DNA of 12,453 nucleotides from DATMFV01 sp964651005 (GTDB lineage Bacteria > Verrucomicrobiota > Verrucomicrobiia > Chthoniobacterales > Chthoniobacteraceae): contig CAZYVL010000073.1 in assembly GCA_964651005.1 (NCBI GenBank), forward strand, positions 1 to 12,453. The letters are read 5' to 3'. This document shows, one piece after another, positions 1 through 5,392 of this stretch. The translations under genes and the position numbers were made by a program. Position 1 is the stretch's first letter. The number at the start of each line of letters is the position of its first letter. The notes under the pieces are model-generated. The model was not told the origin of the DNA. It did no database searches and saw nothing but the letters and a program-made list of their open reading frames with translations.

Positions 1-484
1 TGTGCTCGTGGATGTAGTTCTCGATGCTCTGCCAGTAGTCGCTGTCGTTGCGGATCTTCTTGCAGTACATGCAGATCGGGATCAGGTCCGTGAGCTGCCG
101 GATCGTCACGGTGTAGTTGAGAATCCGCTCCGCCACGAAGAGCCGCCTCCAGATCGAGTCGGCGTCGATCGGCTTGACGAGAAAGTCGTCCACGCCCGCC
201 TGCACGGCGCGGTCGTAGTCCTGGCTGCCGGTGCGCAGCGCGGTGACGAGGATGAAGTAGACGTAATCGGGGCTCTCCGCCTTTCGGACGGCGCGGCAGA
301 ACTCCAGCCCGTCCATCTCCGGCATCATCCAGTCGCTGATAATCAGGCGCGCCTTGCTGTTCTGGAACGCCCGCCACGCCGCGCCGCCGTTGGGGAACGC
401 CTGCACCTCGTGCCCGAGCCGCGAGAGGGCGCTGGTGAGCCGTTCGCGCGAAACCGGGTCATCCTCCGCCACGATGATCTTCAT
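1..484 (-). CDS. Response regulator, receiver domain with Cys-containing tail (3' end beyond window)
   Basis: This is a cytoplasmic receiver protein accepting phosphate from a His residue, presumably that of the HPt protein encoded just upstream. About 161 residues are visible. The receiver fold spans roughly residues 1-120: acidic pair D8/D9 after MKIIVAE, phosphoacceptor D51 in ISDWMMPEMDG, switch Thr T81 in LVTA, and K104 in LVKP. After a linker helix comes a tail starting LIPICMYCKKIRND with a CxxC pair (C138/C141). This tail is a known C-terminal extension of many receiver and PAS proteins, in which a second Cys pair usually follows after about 25 residues, so little is probably missing beyond the window edge. 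No DNA-binding or output enzyme domain is visible, so it probably acts through protein contacts. The ATG overlaps the HPt stop (ATGA), which implies translational coupling. Confidence 0.93.
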   Translation of the reverse strand, partial: MKIIVAEDDPVSRERLTSALSRLGHEVQAFPNGGAAWRAFQNSKARLIISDWMMPEMDGLEFCRAVRKAESPDYVYFILVTALRTGSQDYDRAVQAGVDDFLVKPIDADSIWRRLFVAERILNYTVTIRQLTDLIPICMYCKKIRNDSDYWQSIENYIHEH

Positions 485-927
485 GAGCGTGCCAAATCCG
501 GGAGTTTGACGGCTGGGGCCGACTTCTCTTCTGATGTTTTCCCCAGCGCCTCTTTCAGCGCGTCTTCAAGCGCCTTTTCGATGTGCCGGTATTCGGCCCG
601 GGCGGCATCGAGCAGCCGCCGCAGCGGCCCGGGGGCGAGCGTCTCCGAGGAAAGCTCGATCTCCTCACAAAGAGCCACGAAGCGTTCCGCGCCGAAGTTG
701 ACGGCGCTCCCCTTGAGCCGGTGCGCGTGCGCGGAGAGCATCCCCGCGTCCCCGGCGGCCAGCGCCGTCGCCATTTCGTCCAAGGTCGCGGAAGCGGTCC
801 GGGAGAAAAGCGGAGCCAGCGTCTCCAGCAATCCCTCCTCCTGCAAGAGACCAAGCTGCTCCGGGTTGAGAACCGCAAGCCCCTCCAGCCCGGTCTCGGG
901 AGGGGAGTGCTGCAAGGCGGGGTTCAT
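481..927 (-). CDS. HPt domain phosphotransfer protein
   Basis: A 148-residue cytoplasmic histidine phosphotransfer protein that shuttles phosphate between a hybrid kinase and a receiver. The family motif AHRLKGSAVNFGA is at residues 68-80, with the phospho-accepting His at 69. The flanking sequence is helical and fits the usual four-helix bundle of about 100 residues (about 20-125). A charged, probably disordered tail (about 126-148) follows. The stop codon overlaps the start of the downstream receiver gene, so the two form a minimal HPt-receiver operon and are likely partners. No kinase is present in the window, so the phosphate donor must be encoded elsewhere. The ATG has no recognisable Shine-Dalgarno sequence. 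Confidence 0.93.
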   Translation of the reverse strand: MNPALQHSPPETGLEGLAVLNPEQLGLLQEEGLLETLAPLFSRTASATLDEMATALAAGDAGMLSAHAHRLKGSAVNFGAERFVALCEEIELSSETLAPGPLRRLLDAARAEYRHIEKALEDALKEALGKTSEEKSAPAVKLPDLARS

Positions 928-1127
928 GGCAAAAGAACGGCAGACAATCGCAGCGGTATCTTACGGGTTCCACCGCGCGGAGCAATCACAATGCACGCCC
1001 GGATCGGCGGGCAGCGGGCGCGAATGGACTTACCGGCGGGTGCCTTGAGGAACGTCTCAAAAATGAGTAAAAAAAGATCCGAGAGAGCTTCTGCTCAAGA
1101 AACGGAACGACCATCAGACATCATCCT

Positions 1128-1178
1128 CGATCTCGGTTCATCAATCCCGTCCGCCAACCGGTTTAAGAGCCGAGATCG
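1128..1178 (-). repeat. 9-bp perfect inverted repeat at the 3' end of the YD-repeat gene
   Basis: CGATCTCGG (1128-1136) pairs perfectly with CCGAGATCG (1170-1178). One arm lies inside the last codons of the YD-repeat gene and the other just after its stop. The 33-nt loop contains the palindrome AACCGGTT. It could fold in the mRNA and limit read-through into the HPt gene, but no T-run follows directly, so it is not a classical terminator. The rest of 928-1162 shows only a weak 4-bp hairpin (1085-1096) and a 7-A run (1069-1075, a T-run on the minus strand). Confidence 0.3.
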
Positions 1179-2695
1179 GAATCCCCCTTTTTCTCTTCGT
1201 GGGGTGGCTGCGGGATCTTTTCTCTCAACAGGTATTTTTTTACCAGCTCTTTTACTTGCGGGATCTCCGACGTTTCCGTCTTTCCGCCCGGTAGCCTTAA
1301 CAACTCCGGTGCTTTTGCAGCGTTCGTGAAAAAGGTCTTCGCGTTGCCTTCGGCGCTGTTGACCTGGGCCGCGACAACCCGGTCTCCATCAAGCCGCTGC
1401 ACGATTGTTTTTCCGCCCTCGTAAAAGTAGCGGTAGGCGATCCCGTTGCGGATTTTTGTTTGGAGCTTACCCTCGCTGTCGTAAATCTCGTTTTTTACGA
1501 TGCGCTCTCCAATCTTTTCAGTAAACGAGGCGAGCTTCCCTGTGTCACCCCAGTTCCAGGTCAGGATCCTGTCGCCCACTATCTTTCGAATCAGGCGTCC
1601 CGATTCATCATAGCTCCACCGAGCATTCTTGATTTCCTGCCCCTTTACCAATTTCGTCAGCCTTCGGATTTTATATTGGGTGAGGCCGGGGGTCACAAAG
1701 TAGAGGCGTCGGGTCGTTGTCCCATCGAGGCTGGTATACACGGATTTCCCCACCCTGCTATCGTATACATAAGACTCCGTACGTCCCTTTTTGTCGGTTC
1801 GGCTTATTCCTTTCGGCCCGATTCCTTTCGTCGTGGTGGTGCCGTAGCTCCATTCACCATCCGATTTCAGAATTCCATCGTTGGCTCCCCAGACAAAATG
1901 GCGGTCCTTGCTTTCCGGCGTGCAGTCCATATGAAAGAGTCCCTCCCGGTCCAACCGAATGGGGTAACCGTTCACGATCAAGCCACGATCAATCTCAGCC
2001 AGGGAAGGGGAATAGCCCGCGATCAAGGTCTGTCCCATCACGGATTGAGCGATCGGGACATTCTGGGACTTGAGCCGGAAGCGCTTCCCGTTGATGACAA
2101 GATCAGTCGGCAGCGGTTCCCCGGGCTGATAATCGAGGGAGAGGAGATCCCCCTTTTGCCGATCGGAAATCGCCCGGATTCTGCCGTTGTTGTAGGCCCA
2201 GTCAAGAGTCACCCCCGTATCGCTTTTCGCGGAGCGGAGGCGTCCGTTGATAAACTCATACTCCCATCCCTCCCCCGTAATCACCAGCTTGCCCGGTGTA
2301 AGTCGCCTGCCATGAAAGCGCCTGTCCCCGGATTCCATCTCACCCGGGTTGTCCTCGTTGATCTTGAGGAAAACCTGCCGGCCTCCGAGGGTGCGAAAAA
2401 CGAAGTGGGTTTCATTAAAAGGAATCACGATTGATTCCAGGATCGGGCAATACCAAAATCTGCCAAAGACGGGGGTGCCGGAAAATGGCTCGGTGCTGAA
2501 GAGGAGCCGGACGGGAATGGTCGTTCCATCGGCGAGTTTGAGCGGGGCGATCTCCGTCCAAAGGTTGGCCTTGCCTTGGTAATTCGTGAACCCCAAATAA
2601 TATTTCGGATGCGAAAAGTCAGCCGCCGTTGCGGCGGAATATGACAGATTAAAAATCAGGGATGCGACAAGGCTTGCGAGATGAATGAACCGCAT
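1163..2695 (-). CDS. Exported YD/RHS-like repeat protein
   Basis: A 510-residue protein, numbered from the ATG at 2695. I chose this start because it puts a typical signal peptide at the N-terminus: MRFIHLA, a hydrophobic core, then an AATA-A-D cleavage region near residues 24-25. The frame stays open to an ATG at 2881, but that would place 62 polar residues in front of the signal. The mature part is rich in beta-type, Tyr/Trp-rich repeats of the YD kind (about 18-20 residues): WEYEFINGRL at about 144, LDWAYNNGRIRAI at about 165, WSYDESGRLIRKI at about 360, WNWGDTGKLASF at about 380 and IYDSEGKLQTKI at about 404. YD repeats build beta shells in RHS proteins. This one is far shorter than RHS toxins and shows no DPxG-type boundary or variable toxin domain, so a structural, binding or carrier role outside the inner membrane is more likely. 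It is divergent from the plus-strand block. Confidence 0.8.
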   Translation of the reverse strand: MRFIHLASLVASLIFNLSYSAATAADFSHPKYYLGFTNYQGKANLWTEIAPLKLADGTTIPVRLLFSTEPFSGTPVFGRFWYCPILESIVIPFNETHFVFRTLGGRQVFLKINEDNPGEMESGDRRFHGRRLTPGKLVITGEGWEYEFINGRLRSAKSDTGVTLDWAYNNGRIRAISDRQKGDLLSLDYQPGEPLPTDLVINGKRFRLKSQNVPIAQSVMGQTLIAGYSPSLAEIDRGLIVNGYPIRLDREGLFHMDCTPESKDRHFVWGANDGILKSDGEWSYGTTTTKGIGPKGISRTDKKGRTESYVYDSRVGKSVYTSLDGTTTRRLYFVTPGLTQYKIRRLTKLVKGQEIKNARWSYDESGRLIRKIVGDRILTWNWGDTGKLASFTEKIGERIVKNEIYDSEGKLQTKIRNGIAYRYFYEGGKTIVQRLDGDRVVAAQVNSAEGNAKTFFTNAAKAPELLRLPGGKTETSEIPQVKELVKKYLLREKIPQPPHEEKKGDSDLGS

Positions 2696-2862
2696 CTTGC
2701 AGGCTTTTGTCGCTTGCCGGAGAGATCTGGGTACGGAAATGCCTCGCGGGTGGTTGCGCCGAGGAATCGTCGGCATGTCTGCCCGTTTCCCCGAACCACC
2801 AACCGGTGAGCGATCAAGGCTCCGCCCAAAAGGGTCAACCGGTACGGCGGAATTGCTTTCAT
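2656..2862 (-). CDS. Candidate small ORF (68 aa) upstream of and overlapping the YD-repeat gene
   Basis: This short frame opens with MKAIPPYRLTLLGGALIAHR, a basic then hydrophobic start. It runs 40 nt into the YD-repeat gene in another frame. GAGGAG lies 11 nt before its ATG, the best ribosome-binding sequence in this leader; the YD start at 2695 has none. It also lies about 70 nt downstream of a good promoter match. It could be a real small protein, a leader ORF coupled to the downstream gene, or chance. I do not recognise the sequence and third-position GC (about 64%) is not decisive. Confidence 0.25.
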   Translation of the reverse strand: MKAIPPYRLTLLGGALIAHRLVVRGNGQTCRRFLGATTREAFPYPDLSGKRQKPARCGSFISQALSHP

Positions 2863-3035
2863 GTTGGCTCTGGCTCCTCATATTCCTTCTGTTCCTTCTC
2901 TTTGATTGCAGGAATCTTTGCCCAGGGGGAAAGGTAATATTTTTGATCGCGTGCGAGGTGTCAATTCATTTCATGCGAAGAGGCTCGAAAATTTTTGGTG
3001 GATGATAGAGAAGTCCCCGATGTTACACTCCTTGA
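2696..3035 (+). other. Divergent intergenic region without a secure gene
   Basis: This 340-nt stretch separates the minus-strand YD-repeat gene from the plus-strand block. It holds the minus-strand promoter and the candidate small ORF listed separately. For the plus strand I see no convincing -35/-10 pair or Shine-Dalgarno sequence; the part near 2980-3010 is AT-rich and could hold a non-canonical promoter. Confidence 0.5.
2934..2964 (-). promoter_or_regulatory. Sigma70-like promoter for the YD-repeat gene
   Basis: Reading the minus strand, a perfect -35 TTGACA (2964-2959) is followed by 17 nt and AATATT (2941-2936), or by 19 nt and TATTAC (2939-2934); each matches four of six -10 positions. 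Transcription would begin near 2928, giving a leader of about 230 nt before the YD start at 2695. This leader contains the purine-rich GAGAAGGAACAGAAGGAA and a GAGGAG. Confidence 0.5.
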
Positions 3036-3551
3036 GTGAGACGACGCGTGGCTGAAAATTTCAAGATCGGTGTTTTGCTTTTCGCCTGGATCATCCCGGT
3101 ATTCTACTTTGGTGTGACTGATTCGACTCCCTTCTGGCTTCCCGGCTGGCTAAGCCGCTGGGCCGATGTCTCCCGCCTCTTTCCATATGAGCAGCGCGTT
3201 TGGAGCTGTTACGAGACCCAGATCCTCTACTCCGGTTCTCAAGCCTTTACTTCATTGAACGAAAGCGATCTATTCGCTCCCCAGCCGTATGGATACCGGA
3301 CCCGATTCCAGAGGATGTTCGATCGCCCGTACGAAAAGAGGCTAACGGCTCTTGCCCGCTGGATCCGCAATCATGTTGAAGATTCCTCGCAAAAATCGGT
3401 CCGCGCCATTCGATTCATCCGCTTCGCCGAAGCGATCGACCCAAGCCAGCCGCCATTTGGCCATTATCGGCAGGCTCGGAGCGGGGATCTGAAGCCTCGC
3501 CGTTTTCAGGTGATTTTCGAACATGTTTTTCCCGATTCCGGCCAAGGCTAA
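3036..3551 (+). CDS. Single-TM protein encoded ahead of an HTTM protein (SdpA-like position)
   Basis: A 171-residue protein of unknown function. An in-frame TGA at 3033-3035 blocks any earlier start, so translation begins at GTG 3036 or GTG 3048; neither has a clear ribosome-binding site. One hydrophobic segment (about residues 10-27, IGVLLFAWIIPVFYFGV) anchors the protein. The remaining roughly 140 residues are soluble, rich in Arg and aromatic residues, and probably periplasmic, with recognisable stretches DLFAPQPYGYRTRFQRMF and VRAIRFIRFAEA. The gene overlaps the HTTM gene by 29 nt, so the two products very likely act together. Size, topology and gene order match SdpA, which lies directly upstream of the HTTM protein SdpB in toxin-maturation operons, but I cannot show sequence kinship. 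DUF5819-type partners of HTTM proteins are an alternative. Confidence 0.7.
   Translation: MRRRVAENFKIGVLLFAWIIPVFYFGVTDSTPFWLPGWLSRWADVSRLFPYEQRVWSCYETQILYSGSQAFTSLNESDLFAPQPYGYRTRFQRMFDRPYEKRLTALARWIRNHVEDSSQKSVRAIRFIRFAEAIDPSQPPFGHYRQARSGDLKPRRFQVIFEHVFPDSGQG
3508..3513 (+). promoter_or_regulatory. Ribosome binding site of the HTTM gene
   Basis: AGGTGA lies inside the preceding gene, 9 nt before the ATG at 3523. It fixes that start and explains how the overlapping gene is translated. It stands out because almost no other start in the window has a recognisable Shine-Dalgarno sequence. Confidence 0.65.
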
Positions 3552-4362
3552 GGCGATCTTGGCCAGACCTGAGAGCACTTGGAACCGATTCTGGTTTTCT
3601 GGCGGATCCGCAGAATGCTTGACCCGGTTCCGCATCATCCACGGCTTCTCTCTGCTTCTCTTCCTTGGGAGCTGCTGGAGATACGGTGCTCATTGGCTGG
3701 GCGACGCCGGATTTCACGATCCCGGCGCGGCCGTACCGCCTCTGCCCAAAATATTTCTTCCAGCCTTCGCGGCTTTGCAATTTTCGAGTGCCCTCGCTTT
3801 TGTGCTCGGTTGGAGAACCCGTTGGGTGGCCACTGTTTCCTGGGCTTGTCTTCTCTACGTCACTCTAGCCGACCGATACAACGCCTTCTCCATCAACAAT
3901 ATTTACCTTTTTTCACTTGGGATTTTCGCGCTGTTTCCAACAGGCGGTTCCTCTCCTTCAAAGGTGACTGCCCCGATTCGGCTGCTTCAGCTCGGAATGG
4001 TGGCGATCTATTTCAGCTCCGGATGGCACAAGATCGTGTACGGCGATTGGATTGATTCGCCGACCACACTGGAGAGCATTCTCCAGGGGACCTACATGAC
4101 CGATTTTGCCGCCTGGGCCCTTCGAACGATGCCGGAATGGATCTGGACGCCCCTTCAATACGGAGTCGTGGCCTACGAGGTCTCCGCGCCGCTTCTGTTT
4201 TACTCCCGGAAATGGCTTCCCGTGGCCCTTGTTTTCGGGGTCGTCCTGCATGCCGGGATCGCTTTGTGCATGAAGAATCTGGTGTGTTTTGGTTTGCAAA
4301 TGAGCAGTTTTTATCTTCTATTTCCGACTCCTTTGAGGTTTACCCGGAGGGAAGGGGGCTGA
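3523..4362 (+). CDS. HTTM-domain integral membrane protein (SdpB / gamma-carboxylase-like fold)
   Basis: A 279-residue polytopic inner-membrane protein. Hydrophobic segments lie near residues 38-54, 75-98, 101-118, 123-140, 153-168, 205-227, 231-250 and 252-268. The pattern is that of the HTTM domain shared with vitamin K-dependent gamma-carboxylase and bacterial SdpB. It has an early RIIHGFSLLLFLG segment, a central DRYNAFSINNIYLFSLGIF followed by FPTGG, and then LLQLGMVAIYFSSGWHKI leading into GDWIDSPTTLESIL, the family's helix plus small-residue loop. There is no C-terminal lumenal carboxylase domain, so it belongs to the short bacterial class; SdpB is required for maturation of an exported peptide toxin. 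The substrate here is unknown. It overlaps the 171-aa gene before it and has its own AGGTGA ribosome-binding site. Family call is firm; function is inference. Confidence 0.8.
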   Translation: MFFPIPAKAKAILARPESTWNRFWFSGGSAECLTRFRIIHGFSLLLFLGSCWRYGAHWLGDAGFHDPGAAVPPLPKIFLPAFAALQFSSALAFVLGWRTRWVATVSWACLLYVTLADRYNAFSINNIYLFSLGIFALFPTGGSSPSKVTAPIRLLQLGMVAIYFSSGWHKIVYGDWIDSPTTLESILQGTYMTDFAAWALRTMPEWIWTPLQYGVVAYEVSAPLLFYSRKWLPVALVFGVVLHAGIALCMKNLVCFGLQMSSFYLLFPTPLRFTRREGG

Positions 4363-4565
4363 AAGCCGCCGCTTAAAGGTTTCATGGAGGCTCTCCGCGA
4401 ACGATTTTGCGTTTGCTCCGCCGTGAGGGAAGACCGTGAAGACCGTGACGAAATAGGTGCTGGCCAAAAAAATGCTGGCAGACGTTCCCCGCGATCGGTC
4501 GGTCGCCTTCTGAAGCCCTTGCCCTTTTCGCATCCATAACCTCTCAGAAACCACCACGCGCTCCG
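4363..4565 (+). repeat. Intergenic segment with tandem 9-bp units, possible dispersed repeat
   Basis: No gene is supported here. The segment holds two perfect tandem copies of AGACCGTGA (4431-4448), preceded by a partial unit CCGTGA (4421-4426). It begins with GAAAGCCGCCGCTTAAAGG right after the HTTM stop. The minus strand is open across it in two frames, which can happen in dispersed intergenic repeats. Base content differs from the neighbouring genes. There is no clear promoter or terminator. Confidence 0.35.
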
Positions 4566-5039
4566 ATGAACCATCCGAACCCACCAGGCGATCAGCAGGA
4601 TCGCGCTTTCCAATCGCCTTTTCAGTCCATCCATGCCGCCCCCCTTGCGGGAAAGCGCCCGGCGAGCCCGAAGTGGATTTTTCTGTTGTCCATGCTGGGT
4701 GTTTTGATCGTGGTCCCAGCGGCGATTCTCTTTCTTCAGTGGAAGAACGATCCCTTGCGGACGCTGAGGCAATTCCCCCTCGAAGATTACTATGCGAACT
4801 ACTCCATTCTGGAGGGGACCCGCTTCAAAAGCAGCCTGCGGGCGGGAGAGCAGTTGGGATGGAAGGAAAGCACCGGACGTCAAGTTCTCTTTCAAGTCGA
4901 TCCGTCAGGAAAGCCCATCGTGGTTTTGATCCCCCCGGAGTACGACAAAATGCAATTTTCAGCAGGGAAGAAGTTTCGCGCCGAGCTGCTGATTGGAGAG
5001 GGAGGACAGATCAGGGCGGTTTACCTGAAAGAAAGCTAG
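4566..5039 (+). CDS. Membrane-anchored protein with small exported beta-rich domain
   Basis: A 157-residue protein of unknown function. The N-terminal 35 residues are polar and Pro/Gln-rich (cytoplasmic). A single TM segment spans about 37-58 (WIFLLSMLGVLIVVPAAILF), and the remaining roughly 98 residues are probably periplasmic. That domain looks like a compact beta barrel or OB-like unit: alternating strands SILEGTRFKSSL, RQVLFQVDPSGKPIVVLIPP, KKFRAELLIGEGGQIRAVYL, with no Cys or catalytic triad. Similar single-anchor 'hypothetical' proteins with a GxLGW...VLIPPE...GQxFR pattern occur in Verrucomicrobiota, as far as I recall. There is no Shine-Dalgarno sequence before the ATG. Its place between the HTTM gene and the ABC transporter suggests an envelope accessory role. 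Confidence 0.75.
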   Translation: MNHPNPPGDQQDRAFQSPFQSIHAAPLAGKRPASPKWIFLLSMLGVLIVVPAAILFLQWKNDPLRTLRQFPLEDYYANYSILEGTRFKSSLRAGEQLGWKESTGRQVLFQVDPSGKPIVVLIPPEYDKMQFSAGKKFRAELLIGEGGQIRAVYLKES

Positions 5040-5391
5040 GGAACCGCTGATTAAAGCGAGCGATGCCGCAAGCTGGTCATTTTTACGTCTTTTTGCCCCG
5101 GGTTTTTTTCACCTGTCTTCAGACAGGCTGCGGAAAAGCCGGATCAAAAATCCATCAAAACTGCCTGCGCTTTCGTCATGCTCCATTTAATCGGCGATTC
5201 CCGAGGGATTCCGAAGGAAAGCCGTTGTTTCGGATGGAACCGGACGAGAAGAGAAAAGCTTTGATGCGATGCTTGGAAGCGTTGCCCGCGACCCAATCGG
5301 GGAGCGGCAAGCATCCGGCCTTCCGGATGCCCTCAACAACGCCAAAAAGAACCGGGATGCGGGACCAGACCGCCCAACAAAAGACGCGCTG
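5040..5391 (+). other. Intergenic leader of the ABC transporter gene
   Basis: These 352 bases contain no secure gene. They hold a perfect inverted repeat (5112-5127) and a candidate 52-aa ORF that ends on the ABC start; both are listed separately. Two T-runs (about 5089-5095 and 5103-5109) lie before, not after, the hairpin, so it is not a plus-strand terminator. The ABC frame itself is open back to an ATG at 5269. I saw no convincing -35/-10 pair. Confidence 0.45.
5112..5127 (+). repeat. Inverted repeat CCTGTCTTCAGACAGG
   Basis: A 16-bp near-symmetric palindrome with two 7-nt arms (CCTGTCT / AGACAGG) around TC. As RNA it gives a 6-bp stem with a TTCA loop; as DNA it has the shape of a dimeric repressor operator (CTGTC-N6-GACAG). 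It lies about 265 nt before the ABC start and about 80 nt after the preceding gene. No T-run follows it. Confidence 0.4.
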
Positions 5392-5392
5392 A
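5234..5392 (+). CDS. Candidate small ORF (52 aa) coupled to the ABC transporter
   Basis: An ATG at 5234 opens a 52-codon frame, starting MEPDEKRKALMRCLEALP, that ends in TGATG exactly on the chosen ABC start. Third-position GC is about 70% by hand count, higher than the upstream part of the same frame (about 47%) and than the overlapping ABC-frame extension (about 61%). These are mild signs of coding. Against it: the sequence is polar and low in structure, unrecognised, and has only a weak purine tract before it. Confidence 0.25.
   Translation: MEPDEKRKALMRCLEALPATQSGSGKHPAFRMPSTTPKRTGMRDQTAQQKTR

Noticed and set aside
2..1048. Plus-strand open frame of 348 codons across the receiver and HPt genes
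   Set aside because: It is antisense to two clearly recognised proteins with intact catalytic residues, and its product has no recognisable fold.
1069..1096. Hairpin GAGC-AGAA-GCTC followed by seven T on the minus strand
   Set aside because: The stem is only 4 bp and 9 nt separate it from the T-run, so it is too weak to call a terminator.
1460..2434. Plus-strand open frame of 324 codons
   Set aside because: It is antisense to the YD-repeat protein, which has a signal peptide and repeated motifs; the plus product has neither.
1163..2695. Reading the YD protein as a polymorphic toxin
   Set aside because: There is no RHS core boundary motif, no variable C-terminal domain and no adjacent immunity-like gene downstream.
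4311..4895. Minus-strand open frames of 194 and 88 codons covering the HTTM 3' end, the gap and part of the next gene
   Set aside because: They overlap two better-supported plus-strand genes and lack any domain; the openness may reflect a repeat in the gap.
5063..5233. Upstream part of the frame ending at 5392, with a hydrophobic start and an LQTGC that resembles a lipobox
   Set aside because: Third-position GC falls to about 47%, the lipobox is not canonical (Gln at -3), and no basic residues precede the hydrophobic stretch.
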